Below are positions 20,180 through 20,812 of a DNA stretch of 20,812 bases, piece after piece. Location of the stretch: the NCBI GenBank assembly GCA_964401885.1, contig CAYOAC010000011.1, forward strand, positions 1 through 20,812, written 5' to 3'. The stretch comes from JAULZV01 sp964401885 (GTDB lineage: Bacteria; Patescibacteriota; Minisyncoccia; Phycocordibacterales; JAACPR01). Positions within the stretch are counted from its first letter, which is position 1, and the number at the start of each line of letters is the position of its first letter. Below the pieces are notes generated by a model. That model was given only the letters and a program-made list of their open reading frames with translations, did no database searches and was not told where the DNA came from. Both the position numbers and the translations under genes were made by a program.

Positions 20180-20719
20180 TTATTTTATTGTCAATTTATT
20201 TGTTTTCTTTGGTTCATCAAACCATATCCTTGCACTCATAGTATCCAAACTGTGCACAAAAGCAGCTAAAGGTTTTTGAATTCTTTTTGTTCTATGAAAG
20301 TCATCCCCTTCTCCATGAATATAATCTAATGCATTTTTATGATTAGAGTTTAATTTTATTTTATATTTTTTAATTAAAGATTCTATAAAAATATGTTTCT
20401 CAATATCATCATTAAATTCTTTTTTAGTTGGTACATATCGAAATGGTTTTTCTAAATCATGTAAAAATAAAACAAGAGCCACATCAGAAAAAGAAAAATT
20501 TAATTTTCTAAATTTATTCATTTCTTCATAGATAAGAAAACCAAGATTCATAGTTTCTTCAATATGATGAATATATCCACCTTTCCAAGCTTGATGTTTT
20601 CTAAGAGAACCTGGTGCAACTTCGAATCTCTCTTTGAAATCTTCAAAAAGTTTTTTACACCTACTTGAATTGGGTTCTTCTATTTTATTAAGAAAATAAT
20701 TTAACTTTTGATACTTCAT
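20180..20719 (-). CDS. HD-domain phosphohydrolase-like protein
   Basis: A 179-aa soluble protein. The metal-binding histidines are GGYIHHIEETMNLG (51-52) and the HD pair VLFLHDLEKPF (87-88), with a later IHGEGDDFHRT that may supply the next ligands, the order seen in HD-superfamily phosphohydrolases acting on nucleotides or their phosphate esters. The substrate is unknown. ATG 20719 lies one base after the encoded CCA end of tRNA-Ile, and a GTG start 9 nt earlier would fall inside the tRNA. Cleavage of a common transcript at the tRNA 3' end would leave a leaderless mRNA. The next gene downstream (20137) has a related fold. Confidence 0.7.
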   Translation of the reverse strand: MKYQKLNYFLNKIEEPNSSRCKKLFEDFKERFEVAPGSLRKHQAWKGGYIHHIEETMNLGFLIYEEMNKFRKLNFSFSDVALVLFLHDLEKPFRYVPTKKEFNDDIEKHIFIESLIKKYKIKLNSNHKNALDYIHGEGDDFHRTKRIQKPLAAFVHSLDTMSARIWFDEPKKTNKLTIK

Positions 20720-20720
20720 T

Positions 20721-20796
20721 TGGTGCACACACTAGGATTCGAACCTAGGACCGGTCGTGTATAAGACGACTGCTCTACCAACTGAGCTATGTGTGC
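20721..20796 (-). tRNA. tRNA-Ile(UAU), CCA encoded
   Basis: A full cloverleaf: acceptor GCACACA/TGTGTGC, D stem GCTC/GAGC, anticodon stem GTCGT/ACGAC with loop CTTATAC, T arm CTAGG-TTCGAAT-CCTAG, discriminator A and encoded CCA (20723-20721). The anticodon is UAU, which reads AUA directly. Most bacteria read AUA with a CAU tRNA modified by TilS to lysidine, so this is an uncommon solution, also known from some mollicutes. AUA codons are frequent in the window. Confidence 0.93.
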
Positions 20797-20812
20797 ATAT
20801 TTTATTTACTTT

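Overview
The window looks like part of a chromosome of an AT-rich, small-genome bacterium, most likely a member of the Candidate Phyla Radiation (Patescibacteria, Parcubacteria-like). This is inference: it rests on low GC, many small lineage-restricted proteins, few Shine-Dalgarno sites and the mix of gene families, with no rRNA or marker gene to fix taxonomy. TAA, TAG and TGA all act as stops, so the code is standard bacterial.

Layout. (1) 1-1709, minus strand: an operon of a HIT-family hydrolase, an unknown acidic protein and a GNAT acetyltransferase, with a fragment of another gene at the left edge. (2) 1770-2327, plus strand: a small membrane protein. (3) 2350-2640: an odd tRNA-Ser (anticodon ACU, no encoded CCA), with a 19-bp copy of its own 5' end 121 bp upstream and a degenerate copy of its 3' end downstream. 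(4) 2686-5161, minus: a membrane-anchored lysozyme-fold-like protein, a YgaP-type DUF2892 protein, a HExxH protein and a rhodanese. (5) 5191-7887, minus: two serpin-like paralogues with nearly identical 3' ends and terminators, enclosing a coupled pair of SMR-like membrane proteins. (6) 8006-8965: an anchored extracytoplasmic protein. (7) 9091-15700: an accessory-looking region with two copies of a LOG-family (SLOG fold) nucleotide hydrolase bracketing a large 387-aa unknown protein, a large serine recombinase and a methyltransferase. One LOG copy lies in a tight operon: nicotinate phosphoribosyltransferase-like, then LOG, then SAM methyltransferase. (8) 15709-17287: an unknown gene, tRNA-Ser(GCU), and a GC-richer segment ending in a terminator that looks like a structured RNA gene. 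(9) 17288-20812: recG, a COG4339-like HD protein converging on it, a second HD protein, and tRNA-Ile(UAU) directly upstream of that HD gene.

Transcription pattern. In at least eight genes a good -10 hexamer lies only 6-7 nt upstream of the start codon, as expected for leaderless mRNAs. The two serpin-like genes instead have -35/-10 promoters and 40-50 nt leaders sharing a CTTGTTGTACAT element.

Best candidates for something undescribed: the NAPRT-LOG-methyltransferase operon with its duplicated LOG gene around a recombinase; the paired serpin-like genes; the unidentified GC-rich RNA before recG; and the two tRNAs with rare anticodons (Ser ACU and Ile UAU). No CRISPR array, rRNA or classical insertion sequence is visible.
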